Shown one piece after another: positions 49,807 through 61,806 of a stretch of DNA of 64,000 bases. Position numbers and translations under genes: made by a program. Below the pieces are notes generated by a model. It was not told the DNA's origin and searched no databases. It worked only from the letters and a program-made list of their open reading frames with translations. The stretch spans positions 42,885,413-42,949,412 of the forward strand of contig OZ018410.1 in the NCBI GenBank assembly GCA_963969595.1, given 5' to 3'. This DNA comes from Neckera pumila. Lineage: Eukaryota > Streptophyta > Bryopsida > Hypnales > Neckeraceae. Numbering within the stretch: position 1 is the stretch's first letter; each line of letters begins with the position of its first letter.

Positions 49807-51788
49807 CTCTACATCTATGAATACACCATCGGATCCACGTCAGACTATGATCAAATTGAACTACTGGTTACGAAATCTACATTTCTTTGACTCAATCTAT
49901 ATAGTCCCCAACAGGTGCGCAAGGGTTCGAAACCAACGAGTTCATGGCTTCGAGTCTCCGAGTTGCGCGTCGGATCAGCATCAGGGAATGACCTAATCGG
50001 ACTCTTTTCTTCGAGTTCTTTGCTTTAGAGCGCAATCTACATCTCCAGCAGCTGCTGGCGCCTGCAAACGGAGGTCGTTGACACTTCTTCACATTCCTGT
50101 AGCACACGCACAGGAAGAACACGGAACGACAATTCTCTTGCTGGGCTTGCTTCGGAATGGACGATCTCACCTCATGACTTGTCACGTTCTCTTGCTCCGG
50201 ATCCACTCCACCAAAATCCAAGTTAAAAATTCTTCAGTTCAAGCTGGATTTCAGCCAGATATTGCCTTTAAGCATCTGCACTGTGGCTATTATCCAATTC
50301 TTGTGAGGGCTTTGTCAGAGTAATCGTAAGATTCATGAGTGGCATTACTATTCTTCAATCTGTAAAACGAATGACAGGAAATGGTTTCTGACCACATGTG
50401 CAAGTTCAACAGAATTTGAGAGTTGCCTATCTTCAATGAATTAATGTGAGTTGAAGAAGCTAGTCTTGATTGATGACAACCTGAATCTCGACTTGTGAGG
50501 AGTTAGTTCCCAGCAATATTCTGTGGCTCCGTGAATGTTGGTTTGTGCAGGTGACGATCTTAGGGTTTAAAGCTCGCGGTGAGGAGATTAATGTAATCTT
50601 TGGTTTTGGTGGAGCTCCTATCCGCATTGTTTCCCAGCTGTTCACTTCAGAGATGAGAAGCACAGTGATTCAAGAGATGCTCTCATGAAATGTACCACAG
50701 ATTGGCAAGTACTTTTATCTCATTTACAAAAATTGCATTAACAACTCTGGAGTTATAAGAAGAATATACATTGAAATGAAAGGTGCAGCTTGCTTTTCTT
50801 GCGCTATCGAACGGCACCATCCTCTGCCACTACACTTTGGTGTAGGTGTTGGTGAAGGTGTAGGCAGTTGCATTCGACCACTATTGCGTGGAGAAGGAGA
50901 ATTGCTTGTCATCAAGAGAAACTGTCCGCAATGTTCCGTAGACTGGGAGGAGGTTGGTGTCGAGGTAATTTGGATCGCTATATATTCTGGTGGCAACACA
51001 CACTATGTTGCAATCAATATTGCTCCTGATATTCTCATAGGCTTTGTAATTGCTCGCTTTGGTTGACTTCTCGATTGAATATTTTCGTGCATACCAAAAC
51101 TCAATATTCACTTTCTCCGGTTTCAACTTCAGCAACAATTTGAACGTTTTCTTAATCGTTTTCAATCTTTGAAAGTCCGTATACTTATTACGGCTTAAGA
51201 ACAAAGTCTTAGAAACAGAATTGAAAAAAAGTCAGTGGAAGCAAATAAATTGAAAACGATGAGTCAAACGGAATACCCTTCTTATTTGGCAGAAACTAAG
51301 ACATGCGTCATTTTAGTGCTGATTTTTCTGATCTGGTGAATGCGCACTGAAAACTTACCCCATCCAGATTTGCACGGAATTCCACTCTGCACACCACACA
51401 GACCACACAAAAGGGGTGTCACACCTTCTTCATGGAGAAGGGCTCCTCATAGGCTCCTCTTTTCACTCCACAACTTCTCATTCTTCATAGAAGTTTAACT
51501 GTTGGAGAAGGTGTGACACCCCCTCCGTTTGCAGGCGGCAGCAGCTGCTGGAGAAGTACATTGCGTTACAAAAGCAAAGATTTCTATGGAGACAGTGCAA
51601 CTTGATCACCGTGCTGTTGATCCGAGGCACCATTCGTAGACTCGACGCCACAGCTCCCCATTTCTGAAACGTGGAGCACCTGTTGGTGGACTCCGTAGAT
51701 TGAGTGGAAGAAAGGTAGATTTTGGAATCAGTGGTTCAATTCAATCATAATCTGATGTTGATGGGATGGTGGATTTGTAGATGTAGAG
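49807..51788. mobile_element. Long-TIR element carrying possible captured coding DNA
   Basis: The segment 49807-50085 is repeated in inverse at about 51523-51788. Both contain CTCTACATCTA at the outer edge and CTCCAGCAGCTGCTG with CCTGCAAACGGAGG at the inner edge. Arm identity is roughly 70 percent by eye. Inside, a stretch after an acceptor-like TTTGTGCAG at 50551 reads VTILGFKARGEEINVIFGFG on the + strand, which looks protein-like but is unidentified. No target duplication could be fixed. Related arms occur at 55500-55790 (+), 58072-58345 (-) and 59095-59370 (-). Confidence 0.5.
51413..51522. mobile_element. 110-bp MITE, GGGGTGTCACACC termini
   Basis: The ends GGGGTGTCACACCTTCTTC and GAGAAGGTGTGACACCCC form an inverted repeat. 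Copies lie at 57966-58066 and about 58986-59093, and as part of the cluster at about 35790-35890 (inverse). The core words TTCTTCATAGAAGTTT and GGCTCCTCTTTTCA are shared. Non-coding. Confidence 0.75.
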
Positions 51789-51955
51789 TCTGGTTCAAAC
51801 CGTCCGGTCGGGAGTGCAAAACCCTTTGTCCATTGAATTGCCCGCCTTGGTGGGTGTCATGTCTATCTGGTGAATGCTTTCACACTAGGAACTCGAAGTT
51901 GAGTGAAATTATGCTTTAGCTCGTGCATATTACTATTTTATAATTATCACATATC

Positions 51956-52190
51956 AACACAAAATAGTGAAATTAGGTTGCCTTGTCAATTAGGTTGCCT
52001 TATTTGAAATAAATTACCCCATGGATCAATGCTTATTCCTCATGGAAGCGCATGTCAGTCTCTGAACTAGGCCTTGAACTGGTTTACAAATCTATACCAT
52101 GCACATGGCTCTAAAATGAGTGCATCATTGTACAAAAGCAATGAATATTTCTATAGTGTGGATTGTCAATCAAGTAGTGTGGGGCTGTGA
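51956..52190. mobile_element. Second copy of the CTACACAAAATAGTG MITE
   Basis: Starts AACACAAAATAGTGAAATTA and follows the order of 601-855; the right inverted end is decayed. Confidence 0.5.
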
Positions 52191-53050
52191 AAATTGAACA
52201 TGTATAGGGGTGGGTGGATATATTTGTGTTTTGTGTATGGGAGGTGACTATTCTATTTATGTTTTATTTTTGTCCATGTGTACGAGTTGTACATTTTCTT
52301 TTGGTAGCGGTAATTGAACTTGTGTAAATGGACAACAATCACTTACACTATTTATTTTCTAATTCCCTTGTCCTCGACAATCGTTATGGGATAATTGTTT
52401 CTTCTAAACTCTACCAATTTTGTTGGTTGAAACAACATTTCTTGAAAAATCAACTAATTGTTGAAACAAAATTGAAAAAAATTATCAATTTACTCAACCA
52501 AGTGGTTAAAACAACATTTTTTCAAAAACTCTTGTTTTAACTGGGGGTTTGCATCTTCCCATCTCCAAGCAATTCAAGTACCTACAACAAAATTGTTACA
52601 ACATTTTTATGCAAGTTCTAGCACAATATAAAAACTAATTAAGTCACAAATTACAAATGTACAAAGATGGATAGAGCTTTGCAAGAACAAGTGGTGACAA
52701 CAATGGTACCTTGAAGGTCAAGGCTTCATTGTAGTGGGAGTAAGGTGGAAGCACCCATTACCAACCAAGACCCCACTACCAATCTATTGGATATTGGAAA
52801 TCCAACAAAAGTTGCCTGGGACTAATTTTGAATTTGGACTAATTTTCAACCATCAGTTTTTCCATTCTTATCACAACACATGTCTCTGGTTGGGAGTGCC
52901 AAAGTGAGCAAGAAGTAGTCTCTTGAAAAGCAGTTTTGGAATAGTCTAGCCACTGGCTATAAGTTATCCAAAATTCATAGTAATTTCAATTTTATCTTTC
53001 TACATGGGAAAAAATTGCCTTATACTGTTCATGACCTGTCAGAGAAGTAC

Positions 53051-53702
53051 TTAACCCCAAAATGACCCTGAGGATAGAATGTGTCTTTGACCAATTTTTG
53101 AATTCAAATAAAACCTTACCAAGTTATTATTTTTAATAGTTTATATTTTTGAAAAACTCTTTTTGAAGTTTTGTTTTAGCTTCAAAAAATTGATTTTGAA
53201 AATGATTGATTATGAATTTTCTATTCAAAATTTTGTGCATGGGGGCCATTGCAATCTTGACTTTCTGTAGTGTTGAGGGCTTTTGGGAATGAGCCTCAAA
53301 TACACTAGATCTTTGAGAAAAATCACAATAGAAACTAATTAAAAAAATTCTAGAGTAGATTTTGAGAAGTCATAAATTGATTGGGGTTTTGCATGTTAGG
53401 CTCTTTAACCTCATATTTTTTTGGTGACCAAATTTACAGATTTGACATGTGAAAAGAGGATTAAAAGACTTCAAATCACTTTCATAGTTTTAATACCCTC
53501 ATAATCAAACATTATAATTTTTCAATTCGTAAGATATATTGTTGTGTTTTCTTTTCTAATGTGATCTCTAATATGTCTAGTTTGATTTTATAAGGTTACA
53601 AATCCGAAAGAATTGATACAACTTATAAAAAATTTGGCTTTTTGTTCAATTTAGAGCACATTCCTAGAAGCTTGGGAAATTCTAGGGTCATTTTGGGGTT
53701 AA
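53051..53702 (+). mobile_element. TTAA-bounded element, subfamily C
   Basis: The ends TTAACCCCAAAATGACCCT and AGGGTCATTTTGGGGTTAA are a perfect 19-bp inverted repeat. 652 bp, non-coding. Its right TTAA (53699-53702) is also the left TTAA of the next element. Confidence 0.8.
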
Positions 53703-54640
53703 CCCCTAAAGGTCAGAGACTATGTTTTCACCAAAAAAGACTCCAAAACTGCCATTTCTAGTACAAGTACCAAATTCTACACAAAAGTATTTTTGGATAC
53801 ATGTAACCATAGGATCTTATAGTAAACTTGTTTGAGAGTATGTAGAAAAATTTTCAGAATTTTCCACCTTGTAGATTGCAAGATATTAGCATTTGAATTG
53901 ACAAAAAAACTTTTTTGGACCCTACAAAAAACCAGGCAGCTGCACCTTCACAAGGTTACATTTAAATGAAAAAATGTTCAGAATGGTGGTTATTCCTTGG
54001 ATTCATTCTTCAAATCAAGTTGGCTACATGCTTAAAATTTTTACAAATCATTTGGAATTGTACAACATATAGGAAAAAAAAAGGTTGCAGAAAGAAGTAG
54101 AGAATGATTCAAAACACGAAATTCTTAAGAATTTAATTATGGAATTGAAAAATGTCAAATCCAATGGTTGTAATGTTGCAACAAACAATATGCATCCTAT
54201 TCTTTTATCTTTTCAAAGAATATTAAAAACTGAGTTAAATGAAAGGACTTCAAAGTTTATTTTAGAGTAGAGAATCCATAACTGCCCGCAAACTAGAACA
54301 CCTCATAATTTTCATCTCATAAATCAAAATGGAATAATTCAAAGCTTTACACATATATATATATAAATCTAAAGAACCAGTTTCAAATTTTTATTTTTTT
54401 AAAAAGTGATTTTTTAGAAAATTTTTGAGCTGCCTATTGCCTGTCAAAAATGACATATCATCCAATAACTTTTTAGTTGTGTACTCAAAAGTTTTGAAAA
54501 TTGTTGGGCCTTAAAGCTACTCCTTGGGCACACAATGTGTGAAATTCTTAAAGAAAAAAATTAAAATTTCCATCCTTAGTGAGCTGCCCAAAATCGCTAT
54601 GTTGCCAAAAAAAACCTCTGTTTGATCCTTTAGAGGTTAA
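53699..54640 (-). mobile_element. TTAA-bounded element, subfamily B, abutting
   Basis: It starts TTAACCCCTAAAGGTCAGAG and ends TTTGATCCTTTAGAGGTTAA. The interior matches 16424-17370 in inverse (for example the CCATTTCTAGTACAAGTACC end against its inverse near 17310). The composite 53051-54640 is missing from block I, which has a single TTAA at 48861-48864. Confidence 0.8.
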
Positions 54641-56189
54641 GTGGTCTCGGGTATGCGTGGTTTGACCTTAATAAGCAGGTTGAAGGTCTCTCAACATCGA
54701 AGGATGTAGCTCAGTGCACCGATTTGCAAATTACCTATTCGTGAATCAAACCAAAGTTCCCTCAAACTTGCTTGAAACCACTATCTCCGTTAAGCTTGGT
54801 CGTGAGTCACTAAGTGTGACATTGTCAAAAGTGCGTACAATGAGGTGTCGGCTAAGAAGTGCATCACTACATTGTTAACACAAAAAAGCTCTCCCCAGTC
54901 GCATTGCACAGGCACACAATGAAGCTTTGCAGAAAATGAAGATCTAGAATCATAGCACTTGAATAGAAGCACTAGAGTTTAAATTGGCTTGTCCGCATCA
55001 AGAGATTCTTCTTCTGAATTCCCTCCAAACCATGGCTGGCTTTCATACTACAAATTCATCCCCCCGTCACGAGCTTTGAACCATAAGACTGTCTCTTGCT
55101 TGCCAATATGAAGAAAATTTAATAAATCAAACCATTGCTCATGCAGCAACACAAATTGTTGCTAGTAAATTCATTTCCAAGTCAAGGATCAAGTTGCCAC
55201 TAATCAATACTTTTTCCATTGACATTCATTGAAAACCACAAAGATCTCACATGAGATTTGATCCCAGCAACAAGTTGAAGAAGAATTCATGATGATTTTT
55301 CTATTTTCCAGGAATTATTTCTCACACTGGGAAACTTAAGACTCACAGCGAAAGGAGGGAGAAGAATTCCTGTGGTGTTTCTTTGTTCGGGGAATTTTTT
55401 CTCTCACCGGGAAATTTGAGACTCACAGAGAAACTACACTGCTTCACAACACCGGGAAACTCAAGACTCACTGGGAAATGATCTTCCGATATTTATCTCA
55501 CTAATCGCTCTACATCCACGAATTCGCCATCACATCTACGTCAGGCTATGATATAATTGAACTACTGGTTAACAAATCCACATTTTTTTGACTCAATCTT
55601 CGTAGGCCCCAGTAGCTGCGCAAGGGTTCGATACCAGCGAGTTCCTGGCTTCGAGTCTCCGAATTGAGCGTCGGATCAACATCAGGGTAGGACCTAATTG
55701 GACTGTTTTCTTTGAGTTCTTTGCTTATGGAGCGCAATCTAAATCTCCAGCTGGTGGAGATGCACCTGCAAGCGGAGGTCGTTGACACTTCTTCACATAC
55801 CTGTAGTACGCACAGGAACGACAATTCTGTAAGTTGCTGGTCTTGCCTCGGAATGGAAAACCTCACCACGCGACTTGTCACCTCTCTTGCTCCGGATCCA
55901 CCCCGACAGAATCCAAGTCAAAATTTCTTCAGTTCGAACTGGATTCAGTCAGAAATTGCCCTTTAAGCATCTGCACTGTGGCTATTATTCAATTCTTGTG
56001 AGGGACTTGTCAGTGTAATCGTAATCTTGATATATTCATTACCGTTCTTCTGTCAAATTAATGACAGGATATGTTTTTTGACCACATGTGCAAGTTGAAA
56101 AAGAATTTGAGGAGTTGCCTACCTTCAATAAACGTGAGTTGAAGAAGTGCTGATAGATGACGATGTGATCCTCGTTCTTTCTTTGGTGT

Positions 56190-56425
56190 AACAACGATGT
56201 ACATTTGAGGAGGTGGTCGTTTTTAGGTACTACTGCGTTTCAATTTCAAAAATTTGTAACTAATTGCACAAAGGTCCAAAAAAATATGAAACGGCTTGGG
56301 TTCGCTGCCAATTCCATTTTTCTTCTTACAAAAATTCACTGAAAAATGTTTCAAAGAATTTTGATTCCCCCAAGAGGCAATAAGTTCTTAAATGGTTGCT
56401 TTATGAGCAGACTACCTCACAGCAT
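56190..56425. repeat. AGGTAGG-family repeat copy
   Basis: GTACATTTGAGGAGGTGG and GCTTTATGAGCAGACTACCTC, with the internal AAATATGAAACGGCTTGGGT, match 46515-46733 and 20770-21505. Confidence 0.55.
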
Positions 56426-57479
56426 TTGAAAAAATCTCTGAAGATACTCCAAAATTGACTCTCTCCCCATCATCATGTAGGGGCTCAAATAATAACTTGG
56501 AGTCCTGAATGAAAAACTTCCTCAACAAATCCTAAACCCTAAATTTCACACCCAAAACCTTTCACTAATATACTCCGTACCACACAAAATTCGCACACCA
56601 ACTCTGCATGTGACTAACTACTTGATCGGTCCTTCTTCGCAATAAATTTGTGATCAGAATCAAGTGGTCTTTAATTCTTCCTGAGCAACAGCCACACGGA
56701 GGTTCAGTTATCAAATCCAAGTACCAAAATATCATTTACGCACAGTTTCTCAGTTCAAAAATTTCTTAAAGCATATAAAAGGAGGCGACCAAGGAAACTC
56801 GTCTCTTTCATAAATCAACAGTTTTGATGCTTTCAGCTTATTTAAAAGTTGAATACATTCACTGAAAACACTTAGGCTCACATCCAAGTGTCACATACCA
56901 GGCAAGCACCCAAGCAATATGAGCCGCTCACTGGACCTTCAGAGGAACAAAATGTTGATTACAACCATAAGCATACGATCCAGTTCCCTATCGTGCAAAC
57001 GGAGCATAAAAGCCGATGCATTACAACAAGTGACACTGAAAAGGGAAAGTCTTGAGTACCATTTCCAGTTTCTCGTCTGTCCAAGGCAGCTTTGAGCGCA
57101 CCTGCGAGAGATGGATTCCTTAGCAATTATACAATCCCAACTTCCAAAAACGGGGACTTGAAACGAATCACATTCTTACACTAACACCAGTTATTCTAAA
57201 CTTTAAAAGCTACAGACTAATCATCAGGAAACCACAGAGCTTACTTTGAAGCAAATCATTCTGTGACACTAATTTAAACAAATTGTAATGCGTGTGATAT
57301 CCTGACTTACAGTATCATTCAGTAGCTAAAATTTCAAGGTTGTTACAGAGCAAACGCTTCAAAATGTACGAACATATTTCCAACTCAAATACAGGAGTGC
57401 TCCAAAAAAATCACAAAAAATAACGGCACAGATTGGAATGATTATAATGTTTGAAATAGAAATACACAGAAAGACGCCA
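56426..57479. other. Partial paralogue of 46390-47460, no gene seen
   Basis: From about 57150 the sequence follows 46393-46425, 46734-46890 and 47377-47460, with the two insertions of the 46-kb copy absent. Nothing coding could be supported in the remainder. Confidence 0.5.
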
Positions 57480-59460
57480 GTTGGTATTTGTAGAAAGTGA
57501 TCGAGAAGTTGTCCGCAATGTTCATTGTTTGTAGGCTGGGGTGAGCTTGATGTCGAGGTAAGTTGGATCGTTACTCTGGCAGATCCGAGTATGTTGCAAT
57601 CATTTTTTGCTCCTGCATTTCTCAGAGGCGCCGGCTTTGTAACTGCTCGCTTTTGTTGACTTCCGTCTCGATTGAATATTTTCATGCTTAATACTAAAAC
57701 TGAATGTTTACTTTCTCCGGTTTCAACTTCAGCAACAATTTGAACGTTTTCTTAATCGTTTTCAATCTTTGCATGTCAGTATACTTATTACAGCTTAAGA
57801 ACAAAGTATTACAAACAGAAAGAAAAGCCAGTGGAAGCAAATAGAATGAAAACGATGAATCAAACGGAATACCCTGTTTTCTAGAAACTAAGGCATGCTT
57901 GATTTTAGTGCCGATTTTTCTGATTTGGTGAATGCGCAATGGAAAATTACCCCATCCACACAAAAGGGGTGTTCATGGAGAAAGGCTCCTCATTGGTTCC
58001 TCTTTTCACTCCACAACTTCTCATTCATCATGGAAGTTTCACTGTTGGAGGAGGTGTGACAACCCCTCCGTTTGCAGGCGGCAGCAGCTGCGGAGAAGTA
58101 CATTGCGTTACAAAAGCGTAGACTTGTATGGAGACAAGTGCAATTTGATCATATCGTGCTGTTGATCCGAGACATTATCCGTAGACTCGACGCCATAGCT
58201 CTCCATTTCTGAACGAAATCTGAAACGTGGAGCACCTGTTGGTGGACTGCGTAGATCGAGTGGAAGAAATGTAGATTTCGGAACCAGTAGTTCAATTTGG
58301 TCATGTTCCAGTGTTGATCTGATGGTGGATTTATAGATGTACAGGGATTAGGTTCGATGAAAAGCAATTAATTTGTGGCTGAAACCCAATTTGAACTCAG
58401 GAATTTCTGCCTAGGAGTGAGGCGGCGGGGTAGGTCCGGAGCAAGAAAATGCAACACAGGGCGTGATGGGGTTTTCCATTCTGAAGCAAGTTCCGTGTTC
58501 TTAGTCTGTCCAACCGTGTTACGGTATATAGTGTTCCCTGTGTTCGTAGACTGGTGTGAGGTTGATGTTGAGGAACTTTGGATCGTTATATATTCTGGCG
58601 GCACAGTATGCTGCAATCAACTTTTGCTCCTGATTATCTCATAACTTAGTCTTTGTAATTGCTCGCTTTCATTGACTTCTAGATTGAATACTTTCATGCT
58701 TAGTAAAACTCAATATATTTATTTTCTCCGGTATCAAATTCAGCAACAATTTGAACGTTTTCTTAATAGTTTTCACTCTTTCAATGCTAGAACAAAATCT
58801 TGGAAACAGAATTGAAAAAAAATCCAGTGGAAGCTAATAGAATCAGAAAACGATGAATCGAATGGAGTACCCTGTTTTCCAGAAACTAAGACATGCTTGA
58901 CTTTAGTGCAGAATTTTCTGATTAGATGAATGTGCACTGAAATATTACCCCATCCAGAATCGCAAGTAATCCCATCCTCCACTCTCCACCCCACACCTTT
59001 TTCATGGAGAAGGGCTCAATATTGGCTCCTCTTTTCACTCCACGACTTCTCATTCTTCATAGAAGTTTCACTGTTGGAGAAGGTGTGACACCCCCTCCGT
59101 TTGCAGGCGGCAGCAGCTGCTGGAGAAGTACATTGCGTTACAAAAGCAAAGATTTCTATGGAGACAGTGCAATTTGATCATACCGTGCTGTTGATCCGAG
59201 GCACCATTCGTAGACTCGACGCCACAGCTCTCCATTTCTGAAACGTGGAGCACCTGTTGGTGGACTGCGTAGATGGAGTGGAAGAAATGTAGATTTCGGA
59301 ATCAGTAGTTCAATTCAATCATAATCTGATGTTGATGGGATGGTGGATTTGTAGATGAAGAGTCCGGTTCGAACCGTCCGGTCGGGAGCGCAAAACCCTT
59401 TGTCCATTGAATTGCCCACCTTGGTGGGTGTCATGTCTGTCCAGTGAATGGTTTCATACC
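57480..59460. repeat. Tandem pair of a 1-kb unit
   Basis: Two direct copies (about 57480-58350 and 58500-59440), both also matching 50920-51880. Shared order: a GAGGTTGGTGTCGAGG-like segment, then CTTCAGCAACAATTTGAACG, the GGGGTGT MITE, CGGCAGCAGCTGC, and GGAGCACCTGTTGGTGGACT. On the - strand the first two copies keep open a short basic frame containing LKTIKKTFKLLLKLKPEKVN (about 51180-51100 and 57780-57700); coding status unknown. Confidence 0.65.
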
Positions 59461-59705
59461 AGGAACTTCAGCGCAAATTAATGTACAAAGATGGATAGAG
59501 TCCTGCAAGAGCAAATGGTAACAACAATGGTACCTTGAAGGTCAAGGCTTCATTGCAATGGGAGTAGAAGCAAGTTGAAGGTCTCTCAACATCAAAGAAT
59601 GTAGGCTTGGTACATGCACCGAAATACAAATTAGCTCTTTGTGAATGAAACCAAATTATCCATTTATCCCTCAAACTTGTTCGACAGGAATGTTTCCAGA
59701 GCACC

Positions 59706-61598
59706 TTAACTCTCAAAGCCCAAGGTCTTTTGGGGTCAAAAACATCATTGCTTTTGAAGTATTATAGATCTAAATGTCACTAAAATATTGAGATTTCAAC
59801 CATACAATCTTGTAGTGTATGTGCTGTAGATAATATGAATCAAATTTGGATTCATTTGGCCATGTAGATTGCAAGATTATATTATTTTAGTGTTGAAAAT
59901 GAATATTGAAATTTTCCTAGCATTATATTTAGAGGTGAAATTCGATTTCTAAACCTACTCAAATGAAAAAACTTTAACCCCTAAAGGACCATTGTCCCTT
60001 CGAGGGATAAATGGGTTTTCGGGCAGGTACCTATGGGCTGAAATTTTGTCATGATTTTTTGAAACTTTTTTTGGAGATAGAAAAACTAATAAGCTTTGTG
60101 GGAATATAATTTTTATTACAATTGATGCCCGGGAACAATAGCTATGACTAAATAAGCTCAAAACAAGGGACAGGGGGCAGTCTGGTAGCAAAAAAAAAAT
60201 GAAAAAAATTTAAATTTTTTCTCATAGATTATATTTTTGACTATTTGGAAAGATTTGATTCATTTCATTTGGATTTGTTATGAGAAAGTTATGGATATTC
60301 TTGTTTATTGGGCAGTCAAAGCATCTTTTTGAAAAACATAACTTGTAGGATTCATTTTTGAATGCAAATTTTCAAATTTTTCAGGTTTTTTTTTTTGCAT
60401 GGATTAGTTTACTTGCTAGAAAAATCTCACCATTGATGTTAGTTCATTTTAATTCCATCTAAAATATATGAATATTTTAGATTTTCCTTCTATCTTGTAC
60501 CTACTTCCATTTAACAATTTCTTTTAAAATGATAATTAAGTTTTTTTGAATTTTTTTTTTCTAGACTCTCAACTCATTTCTTCATTATAAATATTTAAAG
60601 CTCAAAACTTTGTAGTGCAAAAATTTTAAATTAAAAATGTTCAAAGTCAAAAATTCTAGTCTCACAATGTATTGAAAAACTTGTTTTTTTCACTTTAAAC
60701 GCAGATATCTTGCAATCTGTGAAGTCAAGAATTCTAAATTTTCTTTCACACACTTTCATACTAGTTAAGTGTTAGATTCCGTGGTTATGTGGAAAAAAAA
60801 ACAATTTTCAATTTTTTTAATTCTTTGCTATAGAAAAGGCAGTTTTGAGTGTTTTTTGGCCAAAAAAATGCCTTGGTACTTAAGGGGTTAAACTATAAAG
60901 TGATTCAAAACCAGCATACAAATGCATTGGTGAAAAAAACATCATCCAATTGACTCAATGTGTTTGCAAAATGACTTTGAAATGTCAAAAAATAGCAAGA
61001 AAAGTTACAAAAAAGACATCTAAGTCTGAACCCTCTTTCTATTAAATTGCTTCTCAGTCACTTTTAACTTCTTGGGTTGATATAAAATTTTAGCCATATA
61101 AACTAGACTAGTATGCGCAACTTCTTAAAAACAAGTTATTAGAAAATAATAAACACTTCATGAAGAAAAAAGAAGCTGCCAAAGTTCAATGTAATCCAAA
61201 AATGTTGGGATTTTGAACTTTGAAATGCTCCCAAACATTCAAACAACTTGTGGATTGACATGAAAATTTTACCACAATAACTAAACTTCAAGGAAAACAT
61301 AATTCAACAAATATTATTGAAAATGAGCATTAGTTGAAGGAGATATAAGCCTCCAAAGTTTCAGCCATCAAATGCAATTTGGTGAATTCGAATTGAACAT
61401 TTGAACCTGGATTGGCTTCCAAAACATCAATACATCTTTTATTGATTTGAAAATTTTATCACACAAACTAAAAAAAAGCACAAATTTTCCAACAAGTATT
61501 ATTGAATTCGGACATCGGATGCAAAAGCTGTAGCATTTTGAATTGGACTTGAAACCATGTGAGGTCACTTTTGGTCCCCTTGGGTGGTGAGGGGTTAA
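59706..61598. mobile_element. TTAA-bounded element hosting a second one
   Basis: The left end is TTAACTCTCAAAGCCCAAGG and the right end CCCTTGGGTGGTGAGGGGTTAA (imperfect inverse). The matching empty site in block II is a single TTAA at 54790-54793 (CTCCGTTAAGCTTGG, against GGGTTAATAAGCTTGA here). The nested element is at 59974-60891. Confidence 0.7.
59974..60891 (+). mobile_element. TTAA-bounded element, subfamily A, nested
   Basis: It starts TTAACCCCTAAAGGACCATT and ends GGTACTTAAGGGGTTAA. 918 bp; the interior matches the 30852 copy end to end. Non-coding. Confidence 0.8.
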
Positions 61599-61806
61599 TA
61601 AGCTTGACAATGAGGTCACCAAGTGCGACATCATCAAGCATGCGTGCAACGAGGTGTTGGCTTGCCATGTACTAGAAGTGCATCGATACATTGTTAACAA
61701 GAAAAAGCTTGCCTCAATCAGATTGTGCAGACACATAATGAAGCTCCGCAGACAATGAAGCTTTTAAAACACAACACTAGAATAGAAGTACTATGGTTTT
61801 AACGGT

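Larger units (their letters stand above)
48311..51950. repeat. Segmental duplication, block I
   Basis: Paralogous to 52500-56080 and in parts to 59480-64000. Anchors: AAGCAATTCAAGTACCTGCA (about 48350, cf. 52570), ACAACAATGGTACCTTGAA (about 48480, 52698, 59520), CACCGGGAAACTTGAGACTC (49740s, 55440s, 63960s), and TTCGAGTCTCCGA (about 49950, 55650). No confirmed gene. Divergence is moderate and each block carries its own insertions, so the duplication is old. Confidence 0.75.
52500..56080. repeat. Segmental duplication, block II
   Basis: Paralogue of block I (48311-50340), with two TTAA-bounded elements inserted at 53051-54640. It preserves empty sites for insertions seen in the other blocks: TTAA at 54790-54793 and at 54979-54982, and the site near 55145. 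Small open frames near 55712 and 55881 repeat those of block I but have no family support. Confidence 0.75.

Noticed and set aside
49921..49935. GGTTCGAAACC, a tRNA T-loop-like word
   Set aside because: No matching A box or foldable cloverleaf around it; the same applies to GGTTCGAACCG near 59365.
49892..50323. Open frames with RSKAKNSKKR or similar basic text
   Set aside because: The corresponding frames in block II (55546-55966) change sequence through indels, which argues against conserved coding.
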